From contig CALZFC010000356.1 of assembly GCA_945643635.1 (NCBI GenBank), positions 1,895,501-1,959,500 on the forward strand: a DNA stretch of 64,000 nucleotides, written 5' to 3'. The stretch comes from Allodiplogaster sudhausi (taxonomy: Eukaryota; Nematoda; Chromadorea; Rhabditida; Diplogasteridae). Shown here piece after piece: positions 11,286-22,689 of this stretch. Made by a program: the position numbers and the translations under genes. Under the pieces are notes generated by a model. That model saw nothing but the letters and a program-made list of their open reading frames with translations, ran no database searches and had not been told where the DNA came from. Position 1 is the first letter of the stretch. Every line of letters begins with the position of its first letter.

Positions 11286-12120
11286 GAATCTCCTACAGAT
11301 CAGTACTGGCCGTACACGGGAGACGCACGCACGATCGAGGGGGCGAAGGCCACTGCCAAGTGCTTCTGCTCCTTCCCCGCCGAACATGTCTCGAACTTGA
11401 CGTGCTTTTTTGATCAGGTTTCTTTTTTTTACTTTCAAGTTTACAATCCTTCTCTCTTTCTCTGTCTCTTTCTCTCTCTGCCTCTTTCTCTTTCCCTCCC
11501 TCTCTCTCTCCCTCTCTCTCTTCTTCAGTTCGTCGGTAGTGCCCTCCTGGCCCTCTTCATCATAGTCATCATCGACCGTCGCAACAAGATCCCCGCTCAT
11601 CTCCATCCACTTCTTATCGGCTTTGTACTCATGATGATTGGAAAGTCATATGGAATGAATCTCGGCTACCCGGTAAGCCTTTCTCTCTCTCTATCTCTCT
11701 CTCTCTCTCCCTCTCGTTCTCTCCCACTCTCTCGTTCTCTTGTGCCTTTTCTCGCTCTCTTCCTGTTTCTCTCTCTCTCTCTCTCTCTATCTCTCTCGCT
11801 CTCTCCAGATCAACCCGGCCCGTGACTTTGGGCCTCGCATCTTCGCCTCCTTCATCTACGGCTCCGGCGTCTTTTCGTACCACAATTACTACTTCTGGAT
11901 TCCAATCATTGCGCCGCTCCCTGGTTGGTTGCTTTTCTTCTTTATAACTAGTCTCTGACAAACGATATCATTTCTCTCAGGCGCCGCCTTCGGCGCGTGG
12001 TCGTACCAGTTCTTTGTCGGCGCGCACATTCCAGATGAGAACAAGGCAAAGAAGCAGCTTCTTGACGAAGAGGCTCAGCCACTCAAGAAAAGGCTAGTCG
12101 AGTATTCTGACGACAGTTAA
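10336..12120 (+). CDS. aquaglyceroporin-like MIP channel
   Basis: Membrane channel for water and/or glycerol. Eight exons with perfect phase agreement: 10336-10434, 10557-10622, 10794-10854, 10924-11061, 11299-11417, 11529-11672, 11809-11923, 11981-12120. They give 293 residues, a normal MIP length. The start is [10 protein letters not shown] in front of the first helix ([13 protein letters not shown]). The first pore motif is NPC in [10 protein letters not shown], not NPA. The second is intact ([10 protein letters not shown]), and its Asp after NPAR is typical of glycerol-conducting members. The loop between helices is long and Cys-bearing (KCFCSF). The C-terminal tail is charged. Introns 4-6 consist largely of CT microsatellite running into the acceptors. 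Identity is firm; substrate is inferred. Confidence 0.92.
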
Positions 12121-12396
12121 ACAATTAAAGAAATACAACATCTTAATGAAATTAATAATTGCTAATTGCAAGCAAATTGGGATCATACTAGGTTTTTCGG
12201 AAGAAATATCTTGTTACATAAACGATATATTCGATATTTCAGTGACTCGTAGGCCGGTCAACCGTCTTTCCATTTTTTTCGAACTTCTTTTCCATCGGCA
12301 GAAGGAAACATTCGTGAGAGTGACACATTACATGGTGCTTTTAAGCCTCCGCCACTTCATTCTCTGGCTATTTATCCAGGATTTTTCCATGTATCC

Positions 12397-12480
12397 CCTT
12401 TATCTCTCTCTCTCTCTCTCTCCTCTCTCTCTTTCTCTCTCTCTCTCTTTCTCGCTCTCCCTCCCTCTCTCTCTTCCATT
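12397..12480. repeat. CT microsatellite
   Basis: (CT)n with CCC/TTT interruptions, 280 bp after the aquaporin stop. Confidence 0.85.
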
Positions 12481-12499
12481 TTTCTTTTGCAAGTTCGTT

Positions 12500-13315
12500 G
12501 ATTGAATGGATTTCATCTGCTGGCCCTTCATGTGCTCTCCAAAAACCTCCCCATTGGCGGACCGCACTTCAGAAATCATTCATTAGTTCCCATCATTATG
12601 TGCTCCCAGAAAGAAGTCTTTTGCCTCATACTGTGGTTAGACATATTTTATGTAAAAATTCTTGTCATAATGATCATGGACTTTGAAATGATTAAAGTCT
12701 TTATCCGGTCTTCAAGGCATTAGTGAATGGTCGAGGAATCGCAGATGAGAGGCGATTTCGAAGATTTTTCGAAAATTTATCGTGCCCACTATTTCTTAAG
12801 GAGCAGCGTCGATGATAAGCAACGATGGTCTTTAATCGTATTCCTGAGTTGTTCTGTTAGCCATAACAAATTCATTTTATTGTTATTTGTGGCTTTTTTT
12901 CTCAAATTAATTTGTATAGATATGTATGTAAGTCGCGACTGCAGGCTAATCTCCTTCAGACGCGCATTTTAGAGGCATAATTTCAAGTGACATCAATGAA
13001 CCTTCCAAGTATGTATGGTTACATTACATACTTTCGTGCTTTTGGCCGTTTCATAATATCCACGAACACGGACAAATTCATTTTTGAATCTCCACTTGCA
13101 TATGATCGGCAAATTGTGCCGTTCAGCATACAAACAATGAGATACAGATATGTTCTATACTCTTCTGACCTTGTATCAGAAGAATTCGTTCGATTCAGAT
13201 TACCTAAGCGTTTTTCTCGTCCATCTTCAAGTGCTCTTTAAGGTCATTGTTGGTATTCGCACGGAGGAACGAAGCGGATCGTCCTTCCTGCGATACCCAA
13301 GACAACGAGGAAAAG
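12500..13315. other. gene-poor stretch
   Basis: AT-rich sequence with short frames on both strands. A short GC-richer segment at 13,240-13,320 (EERSGSSFLRYPRQRG on +) may be an exon remnant but has no convincing splice sites. Confidence 0.4.
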
Positions 13316-13319
13316 CTGA

Positions 13320-13640
13320 AGAAAATCTTGCAAAGTACACACCATTAAAAATATTTTCTAAAACAGATGCTTTGTTTTGAAAACGGTTTTCATATTTAGA
13401 TTCAGATTCGTAAGGTGAATCTTCACAGGGTACGAACAAATTTGATTATGTCCGATTTGGTGATGTCCATTATCAATGATTAAATCTACTATTTTATTAT
13501 TCGGAGATGTGAATAGAGAGAGAGACAAAATAATTGTTTTGAAAAATAAATAAAAAAGAATATATTTATGAGCAAAAATTAACATCTTCTTATCAAATGA
13601 TTAAAAATTATCCTTTTTAACAGTTGCACCCGCTATTCCT
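13320..13640. repeat. diverged single arm of the 55.8-56.8 kb foldback family
   Basis: CTTGCAAAGTACACAC, AGATTCAGAAT/GATTCG, TTATCAATGAT, TTTTATTATT, GGGATGTG-like and TTCTTATCAAATGAT occur in the same order as in the right arm at 56,399-56,822. A matching opposite arm was not located nearby, so this is an old or half element. Confidence 0.6.
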
Positions 13641-15350
13641 CGAGAGCCGAGAGTATATTCATGAAAATTTCATCCTCAAAGCGACTTGGACTGGAAAAGA
13701 CGACGAAGCCCTGTGACACAAGGGCTAAGATTTTAAAAGTTGCCTGCAGAATCAACACGAAAAGTTGAGGAGTTCAATTTTTAACGAATAAAATTGAGAG
13801 TCAACACGGAAACAAGGTGATTAGTATTTGGAAAAGAAGAGAGATGAGCCCAAATTGCGCCGCTCCAAAAAAGATCGCAGCTCTAAAAGAGGAGGGTGAG
13901 CCAAAAAGTAGCCAACACAAAATAGTGAACTCTGTAAGAGTAGTCAAAGCGAGACGCCTTCTCCCTTTTGTCTTTAGATCACCCAAAATCATTGAATCGA
14001 GCATGATCATCCAGTCCACGCACCCAAAAGAAGGTGATGAAAAGTACAAAGGGCCTTTCTCTCTGTGTGAGAGACATCGAAAACGCGGACACAAGATCGA
14101 AACAAAATGAATATATTGCCTAACCATAAGCAAGTTCGCTAGTACGGGGACCACAATTGCTCACCGGTGCAGTTTTCATAGACACACGCGAACATAGTAT
14201 GCGAAAATGAGAGATAGAGAGCATGTGGAGCAAAAGTTAGAGAAAAGGTTAAGGGAAGTAAACAAAAAGAGAAGAAGAAAGACGCGCTGCCGTACGAGGT
14301 CGGATTGATGACATCAACGAATGACGGCGATCTGCATTTCAGGCAGGCAAATGTTCGCGTTTTTTCAGCATACATTATATTCCAAAAAAAATTTGGTACT
14401 TCTCGGTTAGATGGTAGCTTGGCTATGATTTCTATAAAGAATGTGAAAGAATTAATCCTCAATTGAGATGCTGCGATGATCATGGCATGCGTTACGAGCA
14501 GCAACAGGCCAGCACCGTTTGCATCATGGTTACAAAAGCAAGCGAAGAATGATGAAGAAGAATAAGAAGCGGATGCAGAAGTGAAGAGAAGAATCTTCAT
14601 CTTATATACATACAAATGTTCATTATAAGCCTGTATTGCTTCCCTCAAACAATAAAATCTCAGCTTGTGCAACTCCTTCAGATCATTAATCACAACCCCG
14701 ACAATCTGAGATGCGGCAAGTGCCATGCTCGACTTCATTCAGCAAAATTGCTATGAAATTATGTCGGAAAAAATTGGACTGCTTTCAAGGCAAATTTATT
14801 TGTGATTTGAAATTTTTGGTGGCGATGAAATAAAAGAGATTCATTCGACCTTGCGTGGCGTGAGTGGCTGGCGGCCGTGAATTTTTCAGTCTCGGATGAG
14901 AATAGGCGGCTCCATCGGAGGACGTCGCCCACCGCCTCTGGCTCTATCTTATTTTTTCGCCTTTCGCAGACTGCAGCCCATGGCTATTAAAAGGAAATCA
15001 TTCAAATTACTGCTTATTTACGATTAAAAAACTGATTATTCGGAAAAAAGATTTTTGCTCTTATTAATGTTTTGTAGCTGTCAAAAAATATTATCAGCGC
15101 TTTGATAATTGATCTTTGAATGTATAATTACGCCGAGTTTAGAAAAGGAGATGGAAAAAGGCAAACGCGTTTCAATGAAGTAGATTGGAGTGAGCCTTTC
15201 GTCAATTCTGGTATCACATTCGTCTTCAATCTTTCGATTAATACATTTGTTGCTCATAAGTACAACACACTCAAGTGCGTCGTGAACAAGTATAAAAAAG
15301 TAGTGCATGTGATTAGATTTCACAACGGCGATCTTTTAACGATTATATCC
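13640..15350. other. no supported gene
   Basis: A 199-codon minus-strand frame (14,139-14,738) and overlapping frames exist but lack splice-site or motif support. Around 14,880-14,960 there is a GC-richer patch with a TTTTTCAG acceptor on the plus strand, possibly an isolated exon. Confidence 0.35.
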
Positions 15351-15734
15351 TAGTTTTGAAACATTCAATTAGATTAATTATGGTGGTCATTTCTGCTGTC
15401 TTCCTCATCCATGGACGGTTGGCTCTCTTGAAGGCTAGGAATAAGGTATGTAGCTGCCATTGTTTTCCCACGCTTTCGGAGGCCTTATTTCGTGCTTTAC
15501 GAGTGAATAAAATATGCATTTCCAGCTTTGATCAACTCATCTGAAACGGCGTCTCTCGACTTGGACGATCGCGCAGATGGAGAGAGAGTCTTGAAGACTG
15601 CATGAACATCCCCATACACAACGCTCAGATATTGAATGAGAATTGTTTCATAAAAGAAATGATGAAATTTTAATTGTTTCGGTAGTCCCAATGAAAAAAG
15701 AAGCAAATTCACTACTTCCCGATATAAAAATTCA

Positions 15735-16455
15735 CTGTAAAAATAGCCATTTATTCTTTGGAGAAAAAAGTATTATATTTATTAAAATTAAATATACCGT
15801 AATCACTTTTTTCCAGAACGAGATGGCCTTAAGACTAACATCTTCGACTTCCAGCTTGGACATCAAATCGCTCCTCGCTTGCCCGCATCGCCAGCGACTC
15901 TTATTTATTTCATTAAACTTATTTTTAAATACGCTAGAGGATAAGTTTAAAACTAGCTTAATCCTTAAAAATTTGTTTTATTCGTTTTCTGGCTCTTTTA
16001 GTCGTAAACAGACAAAAATATTTTTGAGCAATTATTTTTCTTTAAAGCCTGGCCGGCCGCCCCGAAGACATCTTCGCTAGCGAGCCCTGAAGGATGTGAC
16101 TTTTTGTCTTTTCAAACAAAAAAGGCATAGTACAACACCCAAGCTAACCATTCTAGACTTACTGTACTCTTGCATTTTCACTCTTTGCAAGGAAGAACAG
16201 TAAATAGGTAAATGCTCGCTTTCTTGATATCTCTTTTTCACAAACCACTTTTGGCCTCACGCCCGATATTCCTGGTTCATAAATTAATGATATTAATTTA
16301 CATAATTTCACTTGGAATTTGAAAAACATGAAAGAAAATGAGTGGAATCTCATGGGAGTTCCTGCGTATTTTTGTCACGTGCGAATGAAATCACATTGAA
16401 AGCGCTTTTGATTGAACACATAAATTATATCATAGAAGGATTAGATAATTACTAT
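15735..16455. repeat. 3' flank of the glucosylceramidase gene, shared inverted with 47,426-48,655
   Basis: The sequence downstream of the glucosylceramidase stop continues to match the inverted copy at 47.4-48.7 kb (for example GCGGCCGGCCAGGC and AATAAATAAGAGTCGCTGG on the appropriate strands). It ends near an exon-like segment of a neighbouring gene. Confidence 0.75.
15817..15905 (+). pseudogene. broken exon of an unidentified neighbour gene (better copy at 48,480-48,564 on -)
   Basis: After a TTTTTTCCAG acceptor the frame reads RDGLKTNIFDFQL and then shifts. The inverted copy keeps the frame (NTNIFDFQLELDEIHSILA). The deletion of 8 bases after the CAGCTTG block destroys this copy. Family unknown. 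Confidence 0.5.
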
Positions 16456-17868
16456 TCACACTAATGAAATGAGCAGCGAGAAAAGTGTCAGTGTTGTTGC
16501 GGCAATTGAGACGGAGACGGCATTTCTGGGCGTGGTGGCTTCCTCCTCCTTCTCGGTTGGCAATCTGTAGATCACCGTGTTGATGGACATGGGCTCGAGT
16601 GTCACTGGGATACGTGAGTTGCCGTCGCTTAATATTATATACTTTATATACTTTATTTACGGTCACAAACGTGCACGTGTATAGAATTAGCCTGGTTAAA
16701 ATACGATAGCAATATCAAACAAAGGAATTATAATTTGAATTTAATTATTCTCACATAATTATAATTAATAATTAATTAATTAATATAATTATACTCATAT
16801 TTAGATGTTGGTTGTTAAAAATGCGTCTGACACTAGCGTGATTGACACTGCGCTCATTGAGTTGTAATTGAGCAGAACGACAGCGATGGTTCCATTCGGG
16901 TTTTGGAAGGCAACCGTATCCACGCCGCTAATCTGCGCCTCAAGAACCGCTGCGATTCGAATAGCATCAGGCTCCAGGAAGCGACTGTAAGATGACTTAT
17001 AGGAAGGCTCTCACCGAAAAAATTAATGCATGTTCTAATTGCCGCGTCTGCCCTGTGAGTACTCACGCACATTCTCGCGTGTTCTATTTCGCAGTTCGAA
17101 TAAACCAGGTGTTTGAAATTTAAAAATTTAACATAATTTTGTGGGGGTCTTTTGTTTTATTTGCTTAGGCTCCTAAACAACATTATCAGGGCTGAAAACC
17201 TGAATTGCCCGAGTGCGTAGAACATTGGCTGTTTGTAGAATGTCTGCTTCTCCGCGTCCACGATCACTGCGCTATCAGCAAAGTTGGACACTCAGTTTGG
17301 TCCTAAAGTTGTTCCCAATTTGGCCCTAAAGTTATACCCACTTTGGTCCTAAAGTTTTGAACGAAAACCAAAACATTTTTAAGGGCAAATAAAAGAAAAG
17401 ATTTCTCATTGCTAATCGACAGGATCAATACCTACCACCTTTTGGATCGAGCGCAATATTCCAGTCAACCCAGCCATTCACCCAGTGTACGAAGAGAACA
17501 TATCTTTTGTTTCATAAAAAGAAAGTAATTTCAAACCTCGGCAATGTCCTTGGCGTAGATCATAGCGCGGGTGAAATTGCCGTAACTAACACTGTGAGTG
17601 GAAACGAAGCATGCCTGAATGTCTCGTTGCATAATTATAAACATATATTTCTTTTAGAGTCTCTTTCTCTCGGAGAGCGCATATTAAATTACAGAGAAAA
17701 ATAAGTGCGTTTGCCTCAGTGGCGAGGATTAACTGCTTGGGATGGCTTTCGTGCGTTCGGTCGAGATTCTCGGGTGGCGCGGACGTGATGAAGTAGTCGA
17801 CAGCCTTGTCAAAGTACCAGTGGACACCGATTCCAGCGACGGCCGGATCACTGAGGATCTGCGTGTTA

Positions 17869-17918
<50 letters not shown>

Positions 17919-20233
17919 TAGCTAAATTATTGTTTAAAATTTAATTAATACAAATAGAATACTCTATTGTATAAATAAATAAATATATATACAAATATAT
18001 TTAGACCACCTTATCCGGCAAGTCGGGCAGGTACAGACGAAAATCGTCATGGATGATGATTTTTGTGTCACGCGCCACCTTTGATGACGACAGCGCCGGA
18101 TGCAGCAAGTCACGCACAAAGTGTTGTGCTTGCTGAAATAATTAAACTTCCTTTAATTTATTCTTTTCACTTGTAGTATTCTTAAGGATTTTTTTTAAAT
18201 TTAATTGATCATGTTCTGGTCAGAGTTGTTCATTCATTAAATCGTCTTTGCGTGTGCTCCTTTTCATCGAAATAAATAGTTTGCGCCAAGGCAATGTGAA
18301 GAAGCGACCGACGCGGGCCGCTCGAGTAATCACACAGAAAAAATGTCCCTTTGTGCATATGTATATCAGTTTTCCGTGTATACTTATGTATGTACCTACA
18401 CTTTATAGGCTATGCTTATGGTTAGAATTTGAAATAATAGTCATTTTGTTAAGGGCAAAGCGGAGGCATTCAACCTCGGGCGACAGAGACATTGCCTGCG
18501 AGGCATGATTCGGGAAGGCGCCCACGGAAGGCTCGTTCTGCGTCGTGACCGCCCAGATCGGCACACCGCGGTGTACGATTCAATGAACCTGAAGAATGGT
18601 AGTCTCTCGGAGAACTTAAACTTTTTACATGCAAATGTTTTTTAATAAGTATTTTAAGTTATATTTCTTTGTCTTATTTAGAACAAAACATTTTTTTATG
18701 GAAACAAAAAAATCACTTGACAAAGTAGTTCGCCCACGTTGTCCAGAAGTGCTCGCCCTCCTTGAGCGAGCCGCCGCCCGCCATGTGCCCGTTCATCTTC
18801 ATCCAAGCGGGCGCCGACCACGGACTTGCAAAAACCTAGAGCAAAAATGTTTGCGTCGGCCGGGTATCGAACTCGGTTCGAAAGTGTAGTAGGCTAACAT
18901 TCTACCATTGAACCATTCACGCTTTTTATCCAATTTTTTGCACTGAAAATCTTCACAATAAGGAGTCTTTTGATTTGCTAGCACCTAAAAAGATTTTTTT
19001 TAACCAATATTCATGATCCAAATAGCCTTCATTTCTCGCCCGGCAGCCTTGGAGATCGCCATTGACTCCTTTGTATGTCGCAGCTTCCATTCGTCTTCTT
19101 TTACGAGTGCTAAGGAGGTCAAGTCAAAGTCGCCGTTCTGCAAAGAACTTACTGTATCAGCCTACAGATAAATTAATTCTAGAAAGAGAGGGTGAGAGGA
19201 AGTGAGAGTGAGATGAGACAGAGAGAGAGAGAGAGAAAAGTAAAATAACCTTTTCGGCATAAGAGTATTCGCGAGTCGAGAAATCACACGACGCCATTGG
19301 AATTCGCAAAATGTTGTAACTAAGTCCTGAAAGTCGATCGAATTTTTAAAGGAGCTCGAGCACGGAAAACTTATGTGAGAGATCAAATAGCTGCGCAGCA
19401 CTTTGCACTATCGTACGCGCGCATCGGGCAGCTGGTTTGTGCGATCTGCGAAATAGCACGCGGGAATGAGAGAGTGCGTACGCCCAAGGCGAACGCGGCA
19501 AATTCATTCCATTAATTATTTTTTAAGCTGATTAGCCGTCGCAATTTGATGAAATCTCGCTTGCACAAGTTTTGCGGTGATCGCCGCCCTCCATTCCAAA
19601 CCGTCGTTGGCGAAGAATCCCTCAAGTAATCTCTGTCGCATCGATGCATCCTTCAGCCGATCAATATTAAATGCTGCCGCATCGGTCATACCACCGCCAA
19701 AGCCAATGATCTTCTGGAACTTCCACGATCGATCGATGACAAGTCGTGTCGTAGTGCGAGTCGTTGAGTTTTCATCTGTAAAAGACAATTATAATATATT
19801 CAGATAGCTTTTTTTTTCTCCGCTTATTTTCATTATTTCAATGTCGTTGAGAAATCACCTATAAAAGAAATTATTATTTCACAGTTGATGTAATAAAATG
19901 ACATATACCAACTGCACTGATATCCAGCAGTTAACGAGCTAGCCGATCGCCCTCATCGTTCGTCCGATAAAGAGCAGCGCCTTCTCGCGAGAAGTCGTCC
20001 GACAATTTGGCTGCCTGAGGAGTTTGCTGTTTTGTAATAATAGCGGATATTATGAGCATGGACTGAAGAGATCATAAAACAAAGAGGCAGGAGCGAGAAA
20101 GATTCGACAATAAAATAGAAATAAAAATTAAGCGATTAATTAATTACATCGAAGGGCTTCTCGCAGCGCTCCTTCGAGCACGCGCATACGAAAGCTGTCG
20201 GGTGACTCGGATCGAGGTACGCCTTCGGACAGT
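16456..20233 (-). CDS. glucosylceramidase-like (GH30) gene, possibly disrupted
   Basis: Lysosomal or secreted beta-glucosidase that would cleave glucosylceramide. Exons (minus): 20233-20148, 20026-19936, 19775-19602, 19326-19250, 19137-19027, 18835-18717, 18588-18496, 18132-18010, 17858-~17705, 17591-17537, ~17494-17436, 17290-17200, 16984-16832, 16627-16456. Family marks in order: [69 protein letters not shown] (acid/base Glu), [15 protein letters not shown] (nucleophile Glu), [27 protein letters not shown]. The protein ends in a hydrophobic tail after a Pro/Thr stretch, unlike human GBA1, suggesting a GPI or membrane anchor. Exon 7 lacks one base between FIESY and GVPIWAV, and the sites around exons 9-11 are weak, so it may be decaying or carry assembly indels. 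Two introns use GC donors. No signal-peptide exon was found upstream. Confidence 0.85.
17294..17358. repeat. tandem repeat in an intron, unit about 24 bp
   Basis: Three units of TTTGGYCCTAAAGTT separated by NTNCCCA-type spacers, within the intron between glucosylceramidase exons 11 and 12. Confidence 0.75.
17866..17921. repeat. (TTA)n microsatellite
   Basis: About 18 TTA/TTG units directly upstream (minus sense) of the acceptor of glucosylceramidase exon 9. Confidence 0.9.
18853..18922 (-). repeat. tRNA-derived sequence inside a glucosylceramidase intron
   Basis: The minus strand reads like a 70-nt tRNA. It has an A-box-like TGGTTCAATGGTAGAATG and a B-box GAGTTCGATACCC, then an acceptor-like GGCCGACGC. 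Only about four of seven acceptor pairs hold and the anticodon arm does not fold, so it is a tRNA pseudogene or SINE head. It shares its end (GCGTCGGCCGGG on +) with 24,778-24,871. Confidence 0.6.
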
Positions 20234-20239
20234 CTGGAA

Positions 20240-21190
20240 AATGTTTTTTTTTTCTACATAGAAATTTTTTCCCAAAGATTTCTTCATTTAGTAAAACATC
20301 ATAAAATCCATGTTTTCCTTGCTTTCCCAATGATCCGAAGGGATCTTTCTTTTCTTTGTAAAAATGTTGTCAATTTAGTTTACAACCTTGATCGAATAAA
20401 AGTAGCGAAATCACTAGAGGTTCGAGGAAATGCCGATTTGTTTTCTTGGTTTTATTCAAGAATTGTGATATGGAAATATATGAAATATTGTAGGCAATTG
20501 ATAAATATACGCAAATTAGTTAGCAATTAGTAAACCTTCAGCAAGAAGAAACGGCAATTGGACAAAGATCAAAGTAACGATTGGGCCGCATCGCATTGTA
20601 GAAGAGCCGGGAATGCCGTTCTTATCAGTCACGAAACAATACGGCCATCTGTTAATTCAATTGAGAATTCCCAGTGCATTCTTGAGTGTCTTCTTCCAGT
20701 GACAGGCCATTTCGCTTTTCTCTCACACTCTGCTCTGCATGCTTCGTCGGTATCTCTTACCATCTTTTTCTCCATATCTCTCATCTCTCACCTCTCTCTC
20801 TCAATCTCTCCCTTCTTATCTCTCTCCCTTCTTATCTATCTATCTTTCACTACCTCTCTGTATTTCTCCCTTTCTCCGTATCTCTCAATCTCCCTTATCA
20901 TGCATATTCTCAGAACGTTCCTCGTTCCAACTTTCTTACTACTCCACGGTCACACAAGGTATAATAGCATCAAATAGGAGTAATCGTTAAATCAACTTTT
21001 GAATAAAATGTAACATCGCTCATTCTTTACTAATTTTCCCTATCTAAAATGAACATTTTCCCAGTATATTAAATTGAAAGAGAGAATGAAATGTACACAA
21101 TGATTAACTGAATTCCATAAAGAAATTCGAAAATATATACGACCAGCGATAAGATTCAGCAAGTCAAAACTGTTTGCTATCGCCAAATCG
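20240..21190. other. no supported gene; CT-rich block 20,755-20,900
   Basis: AT-rich sequence upstream of the first recognised glucosylceramidase exon. The missing signal-peptide exon could lie here but none was convincing. A CT-rich simple stretch occupies 20,755-20,900. Confidence 0.4.
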
Positions 21191-21199
21191 CGTCATATG

Positions 21200-21292
21200 T
21201 ACAATATGAAATACATTTGTTGATTAGATTTGTTGAAATACATTGGTTGATTAGAAATACATTTGTTGATTGGAAATACATTTGTTGATTAG
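21200..21292. repeat. tandem repeat, 19-bp unit
   Basis: Four near-identical units of GAAATACATTTGTTGATTA with small insertions. Confidence 0.85.
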
Positions 21293-21824
21293 ACACGAAA
21301 TCTCGTTCTTTACAATTATGTTAACATTTTAGAATAAGCCAAAGCGGTCAATTAGCGTAGTAGCTTTTAGAATAAGCGAAAGCTGTAAACTATTAGAAAA
21401 TGATTCAATACGCCGGCTACACCTGACGGCCTTCACGACCGATCCAATGTCTTCGGCACAATGTAGAATATGCCAGCTTCTCATAAAATATGACAAAATT
21501 GGAATATTCTTTTAAAATTTTTTTTTTACATTTTGCAAATCAAGAAAATCGAGCATTTCGGTTTGTTTCCAGCGACTTCTTTTGCGCAATTGCAGCTTGT
21601 TCTTTTAATACCAAGCTGGATTCACGCATCCGAGAGACTGCCCAGAGGCTGCTGGCGTCCACATCATGTTCAGCCCGCACATCGAGAACACGGCAATGTT
21701 GGTCGGCCAACTCGGCGAGCCCTCCGCCTGAAGCGGAAAAGCCGCTGATTATGATCGTAAAAATAGAAGCGCTATTGTTTCACTGACTGCTAATATGTCA
21801 TATTAAAAAAAAAGCAGAACTGAC

Positions 21825-22156
21825 ATATTCCATCAGATTGCCCGCGCCGAGGCACATGATTTGGCATGCGGTGATTATGGGCGCATCGCACAAGGACCCG
21901 AGGGGGCAGATGGCATTCCCATCGGATGTGTGACACACGAAAGCCACTGAAAAGTGCATTTCTATTCGAACAGGCATACCTTTTTTCCAAATATATAAGA
22001 AAAAATAAAAGAAAATAGTGTGAATGTATATTTTAATAATAAAAAAAATATTTAGCATATTATGCTGCTATTCCTGACCACAAATCGTCATAAAATCGGT
22101 CGTCTTCCGCATCATGTCTCGACTGTCGCATGTGTAGCCGACGAATTTAGTCGTTT
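21825..22156 (-). CDS. Cys-rich small protein gene, two exons seen
   Basis: Exon 22156-22079 (VGYTCDSRDMMRK...FMTIC) follows a TTTAG acceptor and ends at GTCAGG. Exon 21946-21825 (VAFVCHTSDGNAICPLGS, then CDAPIITACQIMC) follows TTTTCAG and ends at GTCAGT. The phases join (1+2). Cys spacing suggests a disulfide-rich secreted domain; the family was not recognised. A third candidate exon starts at 21744 but has no frame that fits. No signal peptide was located. A possible degenerate copy of exon 1 on + lies near 21,405-21,480. Confidence 0.5.
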
Positions 22157-22223
22157 CTAAATTGATGGCTTTCGCTTATCATAAAATACAAAAAAAACCT
22201 AATGGTAAGAATGATACTATGTG

Positions 22224-22673
22224 AATGGGGATGCACCATCTTTCACGCTGGAGCCAATGCCTTCCATGCCGAATTGTCCAAAGCTACTAGAGTTGGCGGG
22301 CGTGCCAGGCGGCAGCTTCGCAGACATCCGCACCTTCCACCACCCGACTAGGCACTTCTACATCGCAACATGCGACAACGGCATCCTCATCACAAATGTT
22401 AGAGATTCAACCTGGTATTTTTTCTTATGATTTATATTTAAATTCCTCTACTTTAAACTCAATTGCAATGTGCATAGTTCGAAAGATAGTAGCTTTTTGC
22501 TTTCTAGAGTGAACTATGATAGTTCAAAATTAAAATAAGCCATCGATGCTCTTCTGTTTTAGAACGGTATGGCGCAGGCGCCTAACACTCCGGCTCTAGA
22601 CTACGCGATGTGCACTGCCACGACTCCTTGGATTAAAAGAGGAACTGCCGAGGCCATCGCTACGGTGCCTTAA
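22224..22673 (+). CDS. possible chitin-binding-like small protein, 3' exons
   Basis: Exon ~22,224-22,397 reads PSMPNCPKLLELAG, then RHFYIATCDNGILITN, and ends at a GTTAGA donor. Exon 22563-22673 after GTTTTAG reads NGMAQAPNTPALDYAMC and ends at TAA. The phase is 0 at the junction. The order C, then FYxxTCDNG, then a late C resembles a CBM14/peritrophin-type module, but the match is weak and the 5' end is missing. It lies head to head with the Cys-rich gene on the other strand. Confidence 0.45.
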
Positions 22674-22689
22674 AAAATCGTTTTGTTTC

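Noticed and set aside
14139..14738. 199-codon open frame on the minus strand, rather hydrophobic
   Set aside because: No recognisable motif or supported splice sites, and overlapping frames on both strands are open too. Composition looks non-coding.
19921..20026. In-frame stop (TAA) in glucosylceramidase exon 2
   Set aside because: A GTTAAC donor just before the stop gives perfect phase into the next exon, so the TAA is intronic.
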